A stretch of 64,000 nt of DNA from a bacterium. GTDB lineage: Bacteria > Zixibacteria > MSB-5A5 > CAIYYT01. This document shows, one piece after another, positions 27,168-36,432 of this stretch; the stretch's first letter is position 1, and the number at the start of each line of letters is the position of its first letter. Below the pieces are notes generated by a model, which saw nothing but the letters and a program-made list of their open reading frames with translations, made no database searches and had not been told where the DNA came from. The stretch spans positions 1 to 64,000 of the forward strand of contig JADJGC010000024.1 in the NCBI GenBank assembly GCA_016708315.1, given 5' to 3'. Position numbers and translations under genes: made by a program.

Positions 27168-27345
27168 TAAAAATGCCGGGAGACCCAATTAGTTACTAAC
27201 CGATACACGGTTTAGGTTGATCCTGCTCATCCATTGGGCAAGATCCCGAGAGTAATTACGGTGTGCTCCTCGCTACCACAGTGGGTGCATCTGGAGCCGA
27301 CCAGGCCGGGGATATCCGGTCTAAATATTTGGGTCTCCCGGTCGC
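27168..27345 (-). ncRNA. Structured RNA candidate, 6S-RNA-like rod
   Basis: On the minus strand a 13-bp perfect helix closes a region of about 165 bases: CCGGGAGACCCAA (from 27341 down to 27329) pairs with TTGGGTCTCCCGG (27188 to 27176). The second arm is followed by TTTTTATT, as at a transcript end. Inside are a hairpin AACCG/CGGTT with loop TGTAT on the 3' side, a GATC-TTGC/GCA-GGATC arm, and an apical GCTCC/GGAGC arm. A promoter (next entry) ends just before the 5' arm. Length, long closing stem, and a small hairpin on the 3' side of an open middle region fit 6S RNA. A cis-acting leader of purL is the main alternative. Confidence 0.5.
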
Positions 27346-27349
27346 AATT

Positions 27350-27378
27350 ATTATACGTATGAGCTAAATCAGTGGGAA
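27350..27378 (-). promoter_or_regulatory. Sigma-70-type promoter of the structured RNA
   Basis: On the minus strand TTCCCA (27378-27373) and a perfect TATAAT (27355-27350) are separated by 17 bases. Transcription would begin near 27345-27342, exactly at the 5' arm of the closing helix. Confidence 0.6.
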
Positions 27379-27475
27379 GCACTATTTTAGCATCCGAAAA
27401 AAATAGTTAGGAAGGGCTTGATTTTCTCATCAGAATCCGTATTATAAAAGTCTAAACTTTTCGGAGGTATGGAAA

Positions 27476-27667
27476 TTGTCGAGAGCTTGTGATATTTGCG
27501 GTAAGGGTCCCCAGTTTGGGCACAGTGTTTCGCACGCCCACAACCTGACCAAACGCCGCTTCAATCCGAATCTTCGCAACGTCCGCGCCCGTCACGAGGG
27601 CAAGGTTACGAATATTCGCGTCTGCACCCGCTGCATCAAAGCCGGTAAAGTCGTCAAAGTCTACTAA
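27476..27667 (+). CDS. rpmB: 50S ribosomal protein L28
   Basis: L28 of the large ribosomal subunit, 63 residues, the normal length. It has the family pattern SRACDICGKGPQFGHSVSHA, then KRRFNPNLRNV and RVCTRCIKAGKV. Two CxxC pairs (CDIC and CTRC) mark the zinc-binding form. The start is TTG at 27476 with GGAGG nine bases upstream; the nearby ATG at 27469 is out of frame. It is a single-gene unit, as is usual. Confidence 0.95.
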   Translation: MSRACDICGKGPQFGHSVSHAHNLTKRRFNPNLRNVRARHEGKVTNIRVCTRCIKAGKVVKVY

Positions 27668-27676
27668 TTCGCCGCA

Positions 27677-27700
27677 GTCGAAATCGTAATCGATTTCGAC
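27677..27700 (+). terminator. 10-bp hairpin after rpmB
   Basis: GTCGAAATCG (27677-27686) pairs perfectly with CGATTTCGAC (27691-27700) around TAAT, nine bases past the rpmB stop. The tract after it is only mildly T-rich (AATTCCCTTTC follows some bases later). Confidence 0.55.
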
Positions 27701-27804
27701 TCTGCCGGCTAATTCCCTTTCATATTTAATACTGAGTCGATCAAGTCGGCGTATTTGTGTTTGTGTCCGGGTTTGGGTTTATCTGCCACTTCTGCAGATA
27801 GAAG

Positions 27805-27868
27805 CGCCCTCACCTCCCGATAGAATCGGGATCGTTGACCTACCCTTCTCAAATACAGGGAGAGGGAG
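27805..27868. repeat. C/G-tract dispersed repeat, inverted copy
   Basis: GCCCTCACCTCCCGATAGAA then TCGGGATC, followed by CCCTTCTC...GGGAGAGGG. The GCCCTCACC start is the reverse complement of the GGTGAGGGC tail seen at 5775 and 6665, so this copy lies in the opposite direction. Confidence 0.5.
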
Positions 27869-27939
27869 ACCTGGCGCAGCTACTTCCTGACATTGCAAAG
27901 TGGTATTGAATTGTTGTCTCGTGCCGGGCGTTGCCGCCA

Positions 27940-28010
27940 CCCCTCTCCCAAAGGGGAGGGGATTCGAGTGCCAGTAGTTGTTTCCCTCTCCCGCTGGGGG
28001 ATTAGAGGGC
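27940..28010. repeat. Two adjacent C/G-tract repeat copies
   Basis: CCCCTCTCCCAAAGGGGAGG lies at 27940-27959 and is followed from 27970 by GCCAGTAGTTGTTTCCCTCT and CCCGC. The latter 25-base block recurs exactly at 28103-28127. No gene is seen between 27701 and 28337. Confidence 0.6.
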
Positions 28011-28102
28011 GTCTATCATCTCATAAAGTATTCGAAAAGGTAGAAGGTCTCTATCTGTGCCAGTACTTCGGCATTAGTGAAGAGGGGAAATTCGAGGACT
28101 GA

Positions 28103-28152
28103 GCCAGTAGTTGTTTCCCTCTCCCGCCGGGAGAGGGATTAAGGGTGAGGGC
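28103..28152. repeat. C/G-tract repeat with exact 25-base duplicate
   Basis: This begins with the same 25 bases as 27970-27994 and continues as CCGGGAGAGGGATTAAGGGT and GAGGGC, the full palindrome plus tail seen elsewhere. The two copies are 133 bases apart. Confidence 0.6.
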
Positions 28153-28197
28153 GTTTCAGATTGAGCGTGGTGGCGTTTCCACGCCAGAGCGAACTGC

Positions 28198-28230
28198 AAA
28201 AAACATCCCCCGCCTCTTGCGAGACGGGGG
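28198..28230 (-). terminator. Intrinsic terminator of the dcw operon
   Basis: On the minus strand, CCCCCGTCTC pairs with the GAGGCGGGGG arm (hairpin 28207-28230, one mismatch, four-base loop), and the hairpin is followed by TTTTTT (A-run 28198-28203 on the given strand). It lies about 107 bases past the ftsZ stop. Confidence 0.75.
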
Positions 28231-28298
28231 CGAAACGTGCAAAACCCAAGTTGTCGTGGTAGGGTCGGTTAACTTGACATCTTTTTTTCCAACGAACT

Positions 28299-28321
28299 GT
28301 CAGGAGCACAAGGCTCCTGAC
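28299..28321. repeat. 9-bp palindrome between ftsZ and its terminator
   Basis: GTCAGGAGC and GCTCCTGAC pair around ACAAG. There is no T-run on either side, so it is probably a REP-like element or mRNA 3' structure, not a terminator. Confidence 0.5.
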
Positions 28322-28337
28322 CTACTTAGCTACAAGT

Positions 28338-29507
<1,170 letters not shown>

Positions 29508-29536
29508 ATTTCTACCTCGTCCTTGGGTTTTCCTAC

Positions 29537-30766
29537 CTAAAAGTTGAACAACGAATTGAACACTTTTTCCAGTCTATTGAATGCGCGGTTGAACATTCCC
29601 GCTTCCCGGCTGCCTTTGTCGGGATGGTCGATGCCGTAGCGGACCAGTCCAAAGGCGGTCGAGTACATTGGATTTGTCACGATGTGCGACATGCCGCCGA
29701 ATCCGCGCGGTGTGCCGACACGCACCGGCAGATCGAAAACTTGTTCGGCCAACACGTCGATGCCGCGCAGCATGGAGCCGCCGCCGGTCAGCACGATGCC
29801 GCCTGCGACTGACTGATAGAAGTTGGTGCGCTTGAGTTCGAGCAGTACCATTTTGAAGATTTCTTCGACGCGCGGCTGGATGATGCTGGCCACGACGCCA
29901 AGCGACACATCACGGGGCGGACGCTCGCCGATACTGGGGATGGAAATCATCTCTTCAGTATTCACGAGGCTCATCATCGCAGCGCCGAAGTCAAGCTTGA
30001 TTTGTTCGGCGGTGTCAATCGGTGTGCGCAGGCCAATCGCCAAGTCGTTGGTGATATTGCGGCCACCGAGACCGATGACGGCGGTGTGGCGAATCGACGA
30101 ATCGGTGAAGAGCGCTATATCGGTTGTTCCGCCGCCGAGATCGATCAGCACGGTGCCGAGATCCTTTTCGTCTTCGTGCAAAACGCAGAGCGAGGACGCC
30201 AGCGGCTGGAGGACCAGGTCGCGGACTTCATAGCCCGCGCGCTTGATTGATTTGTAGATATTTTGCGCCGAGGTGGTGGCGCCGGTGACGATGTGGACTT
30301 CGGCCTCGAGACGCACGCCGGACATTCCGGTCGGGTCTTTGATGCCGCCCTGATCGTCGACGATATATTCCTGCGGCAGTACGTGGATAACCTCGCGGTC
30401 GCCCGGAATGGCAAACGACTTTGCCGCTTCAATCACTCGGCTCACATCATATTCCGAAATCTCGTTGTCGGAACGGCTGACGGCGATGACGCCGCGCGAG
30501 TTGATGCTCTTGATGTGGTCGCCGGCGATACCGGCATAGACTGACTTGATTTCGAGACCCGCCATCTCTTCGGCTGAAGCGATAGCGCGCTGGATCGAAC
30601 CGATAGTTTTTTCCAAGTTGATGACGACGCCTTTTTTCAGTCCTTCGGACGGCGCCGTACCGACTCCGATGATTTCGTCTTCCGCGTCATTCGACCGCCG
30701 GCAGACAAGGGCACAGATCTTGGTCGTGCCGATGTCCAACCCACAGACAACTCTCTCAGATCCCAT
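29537..30766 (-). CDS. ftsA: Cell division protein FtsA
   Basis: Actin-like ATPase that tethers FtsZ to the membrane; 409 residues, normal length. N terminus VCGLDIGTTKICALV is the phosphate-1 loop; LIDLGGGTTDIALF is phosphate-2; GGIVLTGGGSMLRG is the adenosine motif. The SHS2 (1C) subdomain lies at about residues 85-165. The C terminus ends in an amphipathic helix with FNRLEKVFNSLFNF, the membrane-targeting sequence. Its start overlaps the ftsQ stop by 11 bases. Confidence 0.97.
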   Translation of the reverse strand: MGSERVVCGLDIGTTKICALVCRRSNDAEDEIIGVGTAPSEGLKKGVVINLEKTIGSIQRAIASAEEMAGLEIKSVYAGIAGDHIKSINSRGVIAVSRSDNEISEYDVSRVIEAAKSFAIPGDREVIHVLPQEYIVDDQGGIKDPTGMSGVRLEAEVHIVTGATTSAQNIYKSIKRAGYEVRDLVLQPLASSLCVLHEDEKDLGTVLIDLGGGTTDIALFTDSSIRHTAVIGLGGRNITNDLAIGLRTPIDTAEQIKLDFGAAMMSLVNTEEMISIPSIGERPPRDVSLGVVASIIQPRVEEIFKMVLLELKRTNFYQSVAGGIVLTGGGSMLRGIDVLAEQVFDLPVRVGTPRGFGGMSHIVTNPMYSTAFGLVRYGIDHPDKGSREAGMFNRAFNRLEKVFNSLFNF

Positions 30767-31481
30767 TGTTCACCTCTCTATCCATAGAAACTCTAGATTT
30801 CAGCACAGCGAGATCAACCATCCGCAGGTCGATATCCAGACCGGGATTCTTGTTGCTCTCGAGTATTTTTTCAATCCGTTGAATTTTCGAATCAAATTCG
30901 CCCAAACCGAGATGGACGACTATTGAGCCCGGCTCGATGATCAGTTTGAGTTCGCCGTTTTCGATGACGATCTCGGAAAGCGTGTCATAGGAGCGCGGGT
31001 ATCGTGTTTTGACTGTTTCAATAAATGTTATCGCGGAACGCAAAGCGGCATCGTCAATGATGCTGAAGCAAACCGGCGATTTGATATTGACGCCGCGAAT
31101 GATCGGCAGCTGCAGTCCCTGATCGTTGAGACTGGCCGGAAGCAGTTCGCAGCGCTTGGTGATGCCGTAAAGTTGGTTGAGATAGACATATCCGACCGGG
31201 CTCTTCTCGGTCACCGTGACAGTAATCTTGCCATAGTAGTCGGGACGGACTGAAGCCGTCGCTATGAAGTTGTGCTTCATCACGCTATTGAGAATGCCCT
31301 TCATCTCGACGTTGAGCAAGTTGTCGCCAACCGTGACGGGAATGTCGGCGGCAGTGAGTTTGTCGGAGCCGATGATTTCGACATAGGTGACCTTAACAAC
31401 GGAATACTTCTTCGCGGCGAATCCGGCGCCAAGCACAAGCAGCGAAAAGAAGAAGAGATATGTCGCGATCCGCTTGCTCAT
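30756..31481 (-). CDS. ftsQ: Cell division protein FtsQ
   Basis: A 241-residue bitopic membrane protein of the divisome. One transmembrane helix lies near residues 6-24 (ATYLFFFSLLVLGAGFA), followed by a POTRA domain beginning VKVTYVEIIGSDKLTAADI and the FtsQ beta domain (SPVGYVYLNQ, LSEIVIENGELKLIIEP). It recruits FtsL and FtsB to the ring. It overlaps murC by 4 bases and ftsA by 11. No murB or ddl gene stands between murC and ftsQ, unlike the order in many proteobacteria. Confidence 0.92.
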   Translation of the reverse strand: MSKRIATYLFFFSLLVLGAGFAAKKYSVVKVTYVEIIGSDKLTAADIPVTVGDNLLNVEMKGILNSVMKHNFIATASVRPDYYGKITVTVTEKSPVGYVYLNQLYGITKRCELLPASLNDQGLQLPIIRGVNIKSPVCFSIIDDAALRSAITFIETVKTRYPRSYDTLSEIVIENGELKLIIEPGSIVVHLGLGEFDSKIQRIEKILESNKNPGLDIDLRMVDLAVLKSRVSMDREVNNGI

Positions 31482-32857
31482 TTGCCGATCGCCTCCAGAA
31501 TCTTGGGTGCGGTTTTGTAAATATCGCCGGCGCCGACGGTGAAAACGACATCACCGGGCTGGGCATATTTTGCGACGATCGACGGGATCTGCGCGACGTC
31601 ATCGACGTATTGCACGTTCTTGTGACCAAAGCGAGATGAGGCATCACTGATAAGACGCGACGTTACGCCTTCAATCGGTTTCTCGCGGGCCGGATAAATC
31701 TTGGCGACGATCAGCATATCAGAGGTGAGCAGCGCCTTTGCGAATTCTTCGTAGAAGTCCTGCGTGCGGCTGAAGAGATGCGGCTGGAACACGACAATGA
31801 TGCGGTTCTTGAATGCAATGCGTGCTGCCTGCAATGTGACATCGACCTCGGTCGGATGATGACCATAGTCGTCGTAGACCTTGATGCCATTTTGCTCGCC
31901 GATGAGATCGAAACGGCGATTGACGCCTTTGAAGCACTCCAGCGCTTTCTTAATCGTGGCAAACGGTATGTCGTTTTCAAGTGCGACGGAAATCGCAGCA
32001 AGCGCGTTCTTGACATTGAAAATGCCGGGCTTGGGGAGGGCAATGTTTCCGAGGAGCTTGCCCTGATGATAGAGATCGAATGTTGTGGTGGTGCCGATCT
32101 GGTGAACATTGTCGGCGCGAGTATCGGCCTGGCCTTTGAGTCCGAAGGTGCGGATCGGGCGAATCAGGTCAGGGATCAAGCTGACGAGATTCGATTCGTC
32201 AAGACAAAGGTGAATCGTGCCATAGAACGGGACCTTATTGGCGAACTGCGTGAATGCAACTTTGATTTCGTCGAGATCCTTGTAGTAGTCAAGATGGTCG
32301 GCTTCGAGTGTCGTTAGGACTGCTATCGAAGGCGTCAATGTCAGGAACGAACGATCGTATTCGTCGGCTTCGGCGATGAGCAACTCTCCCTTACCGAGCT
32401 TGACGGTAGTTTCGAACGAAATCACGCGACCGCCGACCATGACAGTCGGGTCCATGCCGGCTTCGACGAAGATGTGGCCGAGCATCGAGGTCGTGGTGGT
32501 TTTGCCGTGGGTGCCGGCGATGCCGATGCCGAATTTCAGGCGCATCAATTCGCCGAGCATTTCAGCGCGGCGGATGATCGGAATCTTGCGGCGGCGGGCT
32601 TCGATGATTTCCGGATTGTCCTCGTGGACAGCGGAGGAAATCACAACGCAGTCGGCGCTGTTGACATTGGCGGTGGCGTGGCCTTCATAGACTTTGATGC
32701 CGATCGCTTCAAGGTGATCGGTGACTTCGGTCTTGCTCAAATCACTGCCGGTGACAATGTATTCCTGATTATGTAAAACTTCGGCAAGGCCGCACATACC
32801 TATGCCGCCGATGCCGACAAAATGCAATTTCTTTATCTTACCGAACTTCATCTCCAC
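31478..32857 (-). CDS. murC: UDP-N-acetylmuramate-L-alanine ligase
   Basis: First amino-acid ligase of peptidoglycan precursor synthesis; 459 residues. N-terminal nucleotide-sugar domain HFVGIGGIGMCGLAEVLHNQ; ATP loop GIAGTHGKTTTTSMLGHIF; metal and substrate residues in EADEYDRSFL and TTLEADHLDYY; C-terminal domain with DDYGHHPTEVDVTLQAAR and FQPHLFSRTQDF. All are typical of MurC. The first Met may be residue 3 (MKFGKIKK), which is two codons on. It overlaps murG by 10 bases. Confidence 0.97.
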   Translation of the reverse strand: MEMKFGKIKKLHFVGIGGIGMCGLAEVLHNQEYIVTGSDLSKTEVTDHLEAIGIKVYEGHATANVNSADCVVISSAVHEDNPEIIEARRRKIPIIRRAEMLGELMRLKFGIGIAGTHGKTTTTSMLGHIFVEAGMDPTVMVGGRVISFETTVKLGKGELLIAEADEYDRSFLTLTPSIAVLTTLEADHLDYYKDLDEIKVAFTQFANKVPFYGTIHLCLDESNLVSLIPDLIRPIRTFGLKGQADTRADNVHQIGTTTTFDLYHQGKLLGNIALPKPGIFNVKNALAAISVALENDIPFATIKKALECFKGVNRRFDLIGEQNGIKVYDDYGHHPTEVDVTLQAARIAFKNRIIVVFQPHLFSRTQDFYEEFAKALLTSDMLIVAKIYPAREKPIEGVTSRLISDASSRFGHKNVQYVDDVAQIPSIVAKYAQPGDVVFTVGAGDIYKTAPKILEAIGK

Positions 32858-33945
32858 CCCATGTATTCGAACATTCTTTGCACAATCGCTTCGGCGGCAC
32901 CCTTGCGGCCGAGTGAACCTGACGCCATTCCCATCGCCAACAATTTTGAGTCATCGTTTATAAGCTGTGCAATGAAACTCGCAAGATTTAAGTCGCTCAA
33001 TTGTGAATCTTTTATCAAAATCGCAGCGCCGGCTTCGACAAGCGTCTCGGCATTCTTAGTTTGATGGTCGTCGGTCGCTTGCGGATATGGAACGACGACG
33101 CATGGTTTGCCGGCGGCAGTGACTTCTGCGAGTGTCAATGCTCCAGCACGACAGAGAATCAGATCAGCGACGGCGTATGCAGCGGGCATGTCTTGAATGA
33201 ACGGCGTTGCCAAACCGGCGTTTCCGGAAGATTGGAACGCGGAGATTGACTCTGGATGATTGCCGCATTGCCAGAAGATTTGGAGGTTGTTTTGGCGAGC
33301 CAGTTCCGGAAGTGATTGGGCAATCTTGGAGTTGATCGACGCGGCGCCCTGACTTCCGCCCAGTATTAATAGGGTCTTCTTATTGGCTTCGAGTCCGAAA
33401 CTGGCGAGTGCCTCTTCCCTGTCGACTTCGCCGATGCGAGTGTTGACGGGATTACCGCTGAGGATGCACTTCTCGCGGAAGCCGATGCGAGCGGCGGCTT
33501 GGTCGTAGGCGATGAAAATCAGGTCAGCGAAGCGGGCAAGCTTGAGAGTCGCGACGCCGGCAAAGGAATTCTGCTCCTGAATAAACGCGGTGCGATTGGT
33601 GAGCTTGGCGCCGAGGACTGCCGGGAATGACAGATATCCGCCGGTACCGACGACGACGTCGGGATTGAATTTGATAATCTTGGCAATGGCCTGCAAGATG
33701 CCGACGGCGAGTATCGGGAAGAACATCAGATTGCCCATCATACTGCCGCGCTTGAGACCGCGGACATTGATTTTGCTCATGCCGTAGCCGCGCGAGCCGA
33801 TTAGTTTCATCTCTAACTCACGTCCCGTAACAAAAAAGCGGACCTCGCACTCGCTGCCCAAACGGCGCTGGAATTCCTGCGCAATTGCAAAGGCTGGAAA
33901 CAAGTGCCCGCCGGTACCGCCGCCTGCAAACATGATGCGTCTCAC
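32848..33945 (-). CDS. murG: UDP-GlcNAc lipid I transferase MurG
   Basis: Glycosyltransferase (GT28) that adds GlcNAc to lipid I at the inner face of the membrane; about 365 residues. The start is a GTG at 33945 whose GTGA overlaps the ftsW stop; the frame is open far upstream but those residues are unlike the family. Motifs: FAGGGTGGHLFPAFAIAQEF (glycine loop 1), VGTGGYLSFPAVLGA (loop 2), TAFIQEQNSFAGVA, GGSQGAASIN (loop 3), and RAGALTLAEVTAAGKPCVVV for UDP-GlcNAc binding. Confidence 0.96.
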   Translation of the reverse strand: MRRIMFAGGGTGGHLFPAFAIAQEFQRRLGSECEVRFFVTGRELEMKLIGSRGYGMSKINVRGLKRGSMMGNLMFFPILAVGILQAIAKIIKFNPDVVVGTGGYLSFPAVLGAKLTNRTAFIQEQNSFAGVATLKLARFADLIFIAYDQAAARIGFREKCILSGNPVNTRIGEVDREEALASFGLEANKKTLLILGGSQGAASINSKIAQSLPELARQNNLQIFWQCGNHPESISAFQSSGNAGLATPFIQDMPAAYAVADLILCRAGALTLAEVTAAGKPCVVVPYPQATDDHQTKNAETLVEAGAAILIKDSQLSDLNLASFIAQLINDDSKLLAMGMASGSLGRKGAAEAIVQRMFEYMGWR

Positions 33946-35063
33946 CCGATCCTCGATTTGAACAGTTGCGGAGTTTCCACGGCGTAGCGGCTGATATTCA
34001 GTAGAATGCCAATGGCCGCACAGGTGATTAGCATAGACGAGCCGCCATAGCTTAAGAATGGCAATGGCAGACCGGTTGCCGGAATCATTGCCGTTGCGAC
34101 CATGAGGTTGGTCATTGCCTGACAGAACACGACCAGCGTGATGCCGATTGCGAGATAAAATCCGGGCAGATCGGGCGAATGGATGGCGATCTTGACGCCG
34201 CGCCAAACGAGTATGCCGATTAGAATCAATACCAAGGTTGCGACAATGAAACCGCCCTCTTCAGCGAGTGTCGCAAAGACAAAGTCGGTGTGTGGCGCTG
34301 GGAGATAGAATAGCTTGGCACTGCCTTGGCCGAGACCTTTGCCGAAGAGTCCGCCGGAGCCGATTGCCAATATCGACTGCTTGACCTGATAGCTTGCCAG
34401 TAGCGGATCGGAGACGGATTCGAGGTAGGTATCGACACGGGCGCGCTTGTAACCAATTACGTAGACCATCAGGAACGACACCGAGGCCATGCCGCCGACA
34501 AGTATCGCAAGGAGTCTCTTGCGGACACCGGCGATAAAGAGCAGGATGAACGTCGAGGACGCGAGCACCAGTACGGTTCCGAGATTCGGTTGAAGCAGAA
34601 TCAATCCGAAGCCAACCATGATGACCGGCAGGAGCGGGAAGATGACCGAGCTGATCTGGGTGATCTTCTCGCGCTTGGCGGCGAGCATCGCGGCGAGGAA
34701 AATAATGAGCGAGAATTTGAATACTTCCGAAGGTTGGAAGCCGAAAAATCCAAAACTGATCCAGCGCTTGGCGCCATTGATTTCGCGGGTGAACAACACG
34801 ACGACGAGAAGTACCATCGAAATGATTAGCAGCGGCCAGGCGAGTTTGCAGAGGGCGCGGTAGTTGACACGCATGGCGATAAACAAAGCGGCGACGCTCA
34901 AACCCAGCCAGATCAACTGACGTTGGAAGAAGAACGTGTCGCTGCCGTAGCGCGAATCGGCAAACATGGCGGAAGCCGAATAGACAACGACGGTGCCGAT
35001 CAGGAGCAGAAGGCCGACGACAATTATCAACAACTTGTCGACATCACGTGGACGATTCATCAT
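33942..35063 (-). CDS. ftsW: Peptidoglycan polymerase FtsW (SEDS family)
   Basis: Ten-helix SEDS glycosyltransferase of the divisome; 373 residues. Signature parts: VYSASAMFA near the first helix, NGAKRWISFGFFGFQPSEVFK, LLQPNLGTVLVL, the region before helix 7 (SYQVKQSILAIGSGGLFGKG and LGQG), and the end PATGLPLPFLSYGGSSML. It works with the transpeptidase FtsI (40391). It overlaps murD by 4 bases and murG by 4. Confidence 0.97.
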   Translation of the reverse strand: MMNRPRDVDKLLIIVVGLLLLIGTVVVYSASAMFADSRYGSDTFFFQRQLIWLGLSVAALFIAMRVNYRALCKLAWPLLIISMVLLVVVLFTREINGAKRWISFGFFGFQPSEVFKFSLIIFLAAMLAAKREKITQISSVIFPLLPVIMVGFGLILLQPNLGTVLVLASSTFILLFIAGVRKRLLAILVGGMASVSFLMVYVIGYKRARVDTYLESVSDPLLASYQVKQSILAIGSGGLFGKGLGQGSAKLFYLPAPHTDFVFATLAEEGGFIVATLVLILIGILVWRGVKIAIHSPDLPGFYLAIGITLVVFCQAMTNLMVATAMIPATGLPLPFLSYGGSSMLITCAAIGILLNISRYAVETPQLFKSRIG

Positions 35064-36430
35064 CCCCTGCCTCCTTCGAGTGCACGTACGGCTTCCTTGA
35101 ATTTTTCGCCGCGATCTTCGAAGTCGCGGAATTGGTCAAACGAAGCGCATGCCGGAGAGAGCATCACGACATCGCCCTGAACCGCGTGGTTGGATGCCAT
35201 TTCCACGGCAGTGTAGATGTTTCCGGCGCGTTCCATTTTGACGACTCCGGAAAGTTGGGCGGCGATTTTTTCGGTCGCTTCGCCGATGAGGATGATTTCT
35301 TTCACGCGTCCAGCCATCAACGGAGCAAGTCTTGTGAAGTCGCCGGCTTTGTCGCGCCCGCCCATGATGACAATGAGTGGGCGGTCGAATGACTGAAGGG
35401 CGACGTAGACGGAATCGACGTTGGTGGCTTTGGAGTCGTTGATGTAACGCACGCCGTTGATTTCGGCGACATATTCGATGCGGTGCTCTATTCCCTTGAA
35501 GGATTTGAGACCGCGGGCGATGTCTGAAGGATCGAGACCGAGTACCAATGTCATGGCCGCGGCGGCGGCGCAGTTGGCGACATTGTGCGGACCGGGCACG
35601 CCCAATTCATTGGTGCGGCAGATCGTCCCTGACCTGCCTTCCAATGCGTAAACAAGTTCGCCATCCTTGACGAACACGCCTTCAGCGACACTGCGCTTGG
35701 TGGAAAAATGAATGATCTTGGGAGTACCCCAGAGCTTGGCGGCAGCCAGTATCTCGTCATCGGCGTTTAGCACGAGGTAATCGTTCTCATCCTGCGCGTC
35801 GGCAATGCGGTATTTGGCCTCGGCATATTTCTCCAGAAGCTTGTAACGATCAAGATGATCGGGCGTGATGTTGAGAATTGCTGCGACTTTTGGCTTGAAA
35901 GTCTCGATGCGCTCGAGTTGGAAGCTGGAGACCTCGACAACCGCATAGTCGCGATCAGAGAGGACGACGACATCATGCGCGAATGGAGAGCCGATATTGC
36001 CGGTGGCGACGGCTTTCTTGCCGGCGACATTGAGGATGTGCGCAGTCAGCGCGGTTGTGGTCGATTTACCGTTGGTGCCGGTAATTGCGGCAATAGTAGC
36101 CGGGCAAAGCCAGGAGGTGACCTCAATCTCGGAGAATACCGGCAAGTGACGTCGTTCGATTTCCTGCATAAACGGCGCAGTGGCGGGAATTCCCGGCGAG
36201 ACGATGAAAAAGTCGACCTCGCGCATGGCGCGTTCGGTGTGGCCGCCGACTTCGTAGGAAATACCCTGGTCTTCGAGAGTGCGGATTTCGGTTTCGACTC
36301 TCTCGGCTGATTTCATTTCAGAAACAAAGGGAATAGCGCCGTACTTGCGCACGAGTTGGGCAACGGCCGTTCCTGACCGCGCCATACCGAGTATGGAAAT
36401 TCGTCTGTCCTTCACAAGATCAATTCTCAT
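35060..36430 (-). CDS. murD: UDP-MurNAc-L-alanine-D-glutamate ligase
   Basis: Adds D-Glu to UDP-MurNAc-L-Ala; 456 residues from MRIDLVKDRRISILGMARSG at 36430. The frame is open 30 codons further upstream, inside mraY, but those residues do not belong. Motifs: ATP loop ITGTNGKSTTTALTAHIL, VAILNITPDHLDRY, GIEHRIEYVAEINGVRYIND with SKATN, and IMGGRDKAGDF near the C-terminal domain. The start is 2 bases after the mraY stop. Confidence 0.96.
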   Translation of the reverse strand: MRIDLVKDRRISILGMARSGTAVAQLVRKYGAIPFVSEMKSAERVETEIRTLEDQGISYEVGGHTERAMREVDFFIVSPGIPATAPFMQEIERRHLPVFSEIEVTSWLCPATIAAITGTNGKSTTTALTAHILNVAGKKAVATGNIGSPFAHDVVVLSDRDYAVVEVSSFQLERIETFKPKVAAILNITPDHLDRYKLLEKYAEAKYRIADAQDENDYLVLNADDEILAAAKLWGTPKIIHFSTKRSVAEGVFVKDGELVYALEGRSGTICRTNELGVPGPHNVANCAAAAAMTLVLGLDPSDIARGLKSFKGIEHRIEYVAEINGVRYINDSKATNVDSVYVALQSFDRPLIVIMGGRDKAGDFTRLAPLMAGRVKEIILIGEATEKIAAQLSGVVKMERAGNIYTAVEMASNHAVQGDVVMLSPACASFDQFRDFEDRGEKFKEAVRALEGGRG

Positions 36431-36432
36431 CG

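Noticed and set aside
27268..27366. Short plus-strand frame through the structured-RNA region (starts GTG, reads VLLATTVGASG)
   Set aside because: It lacks a ribosome site, and the long perfect helix, promoter and T-run on the other strand explain the region better.
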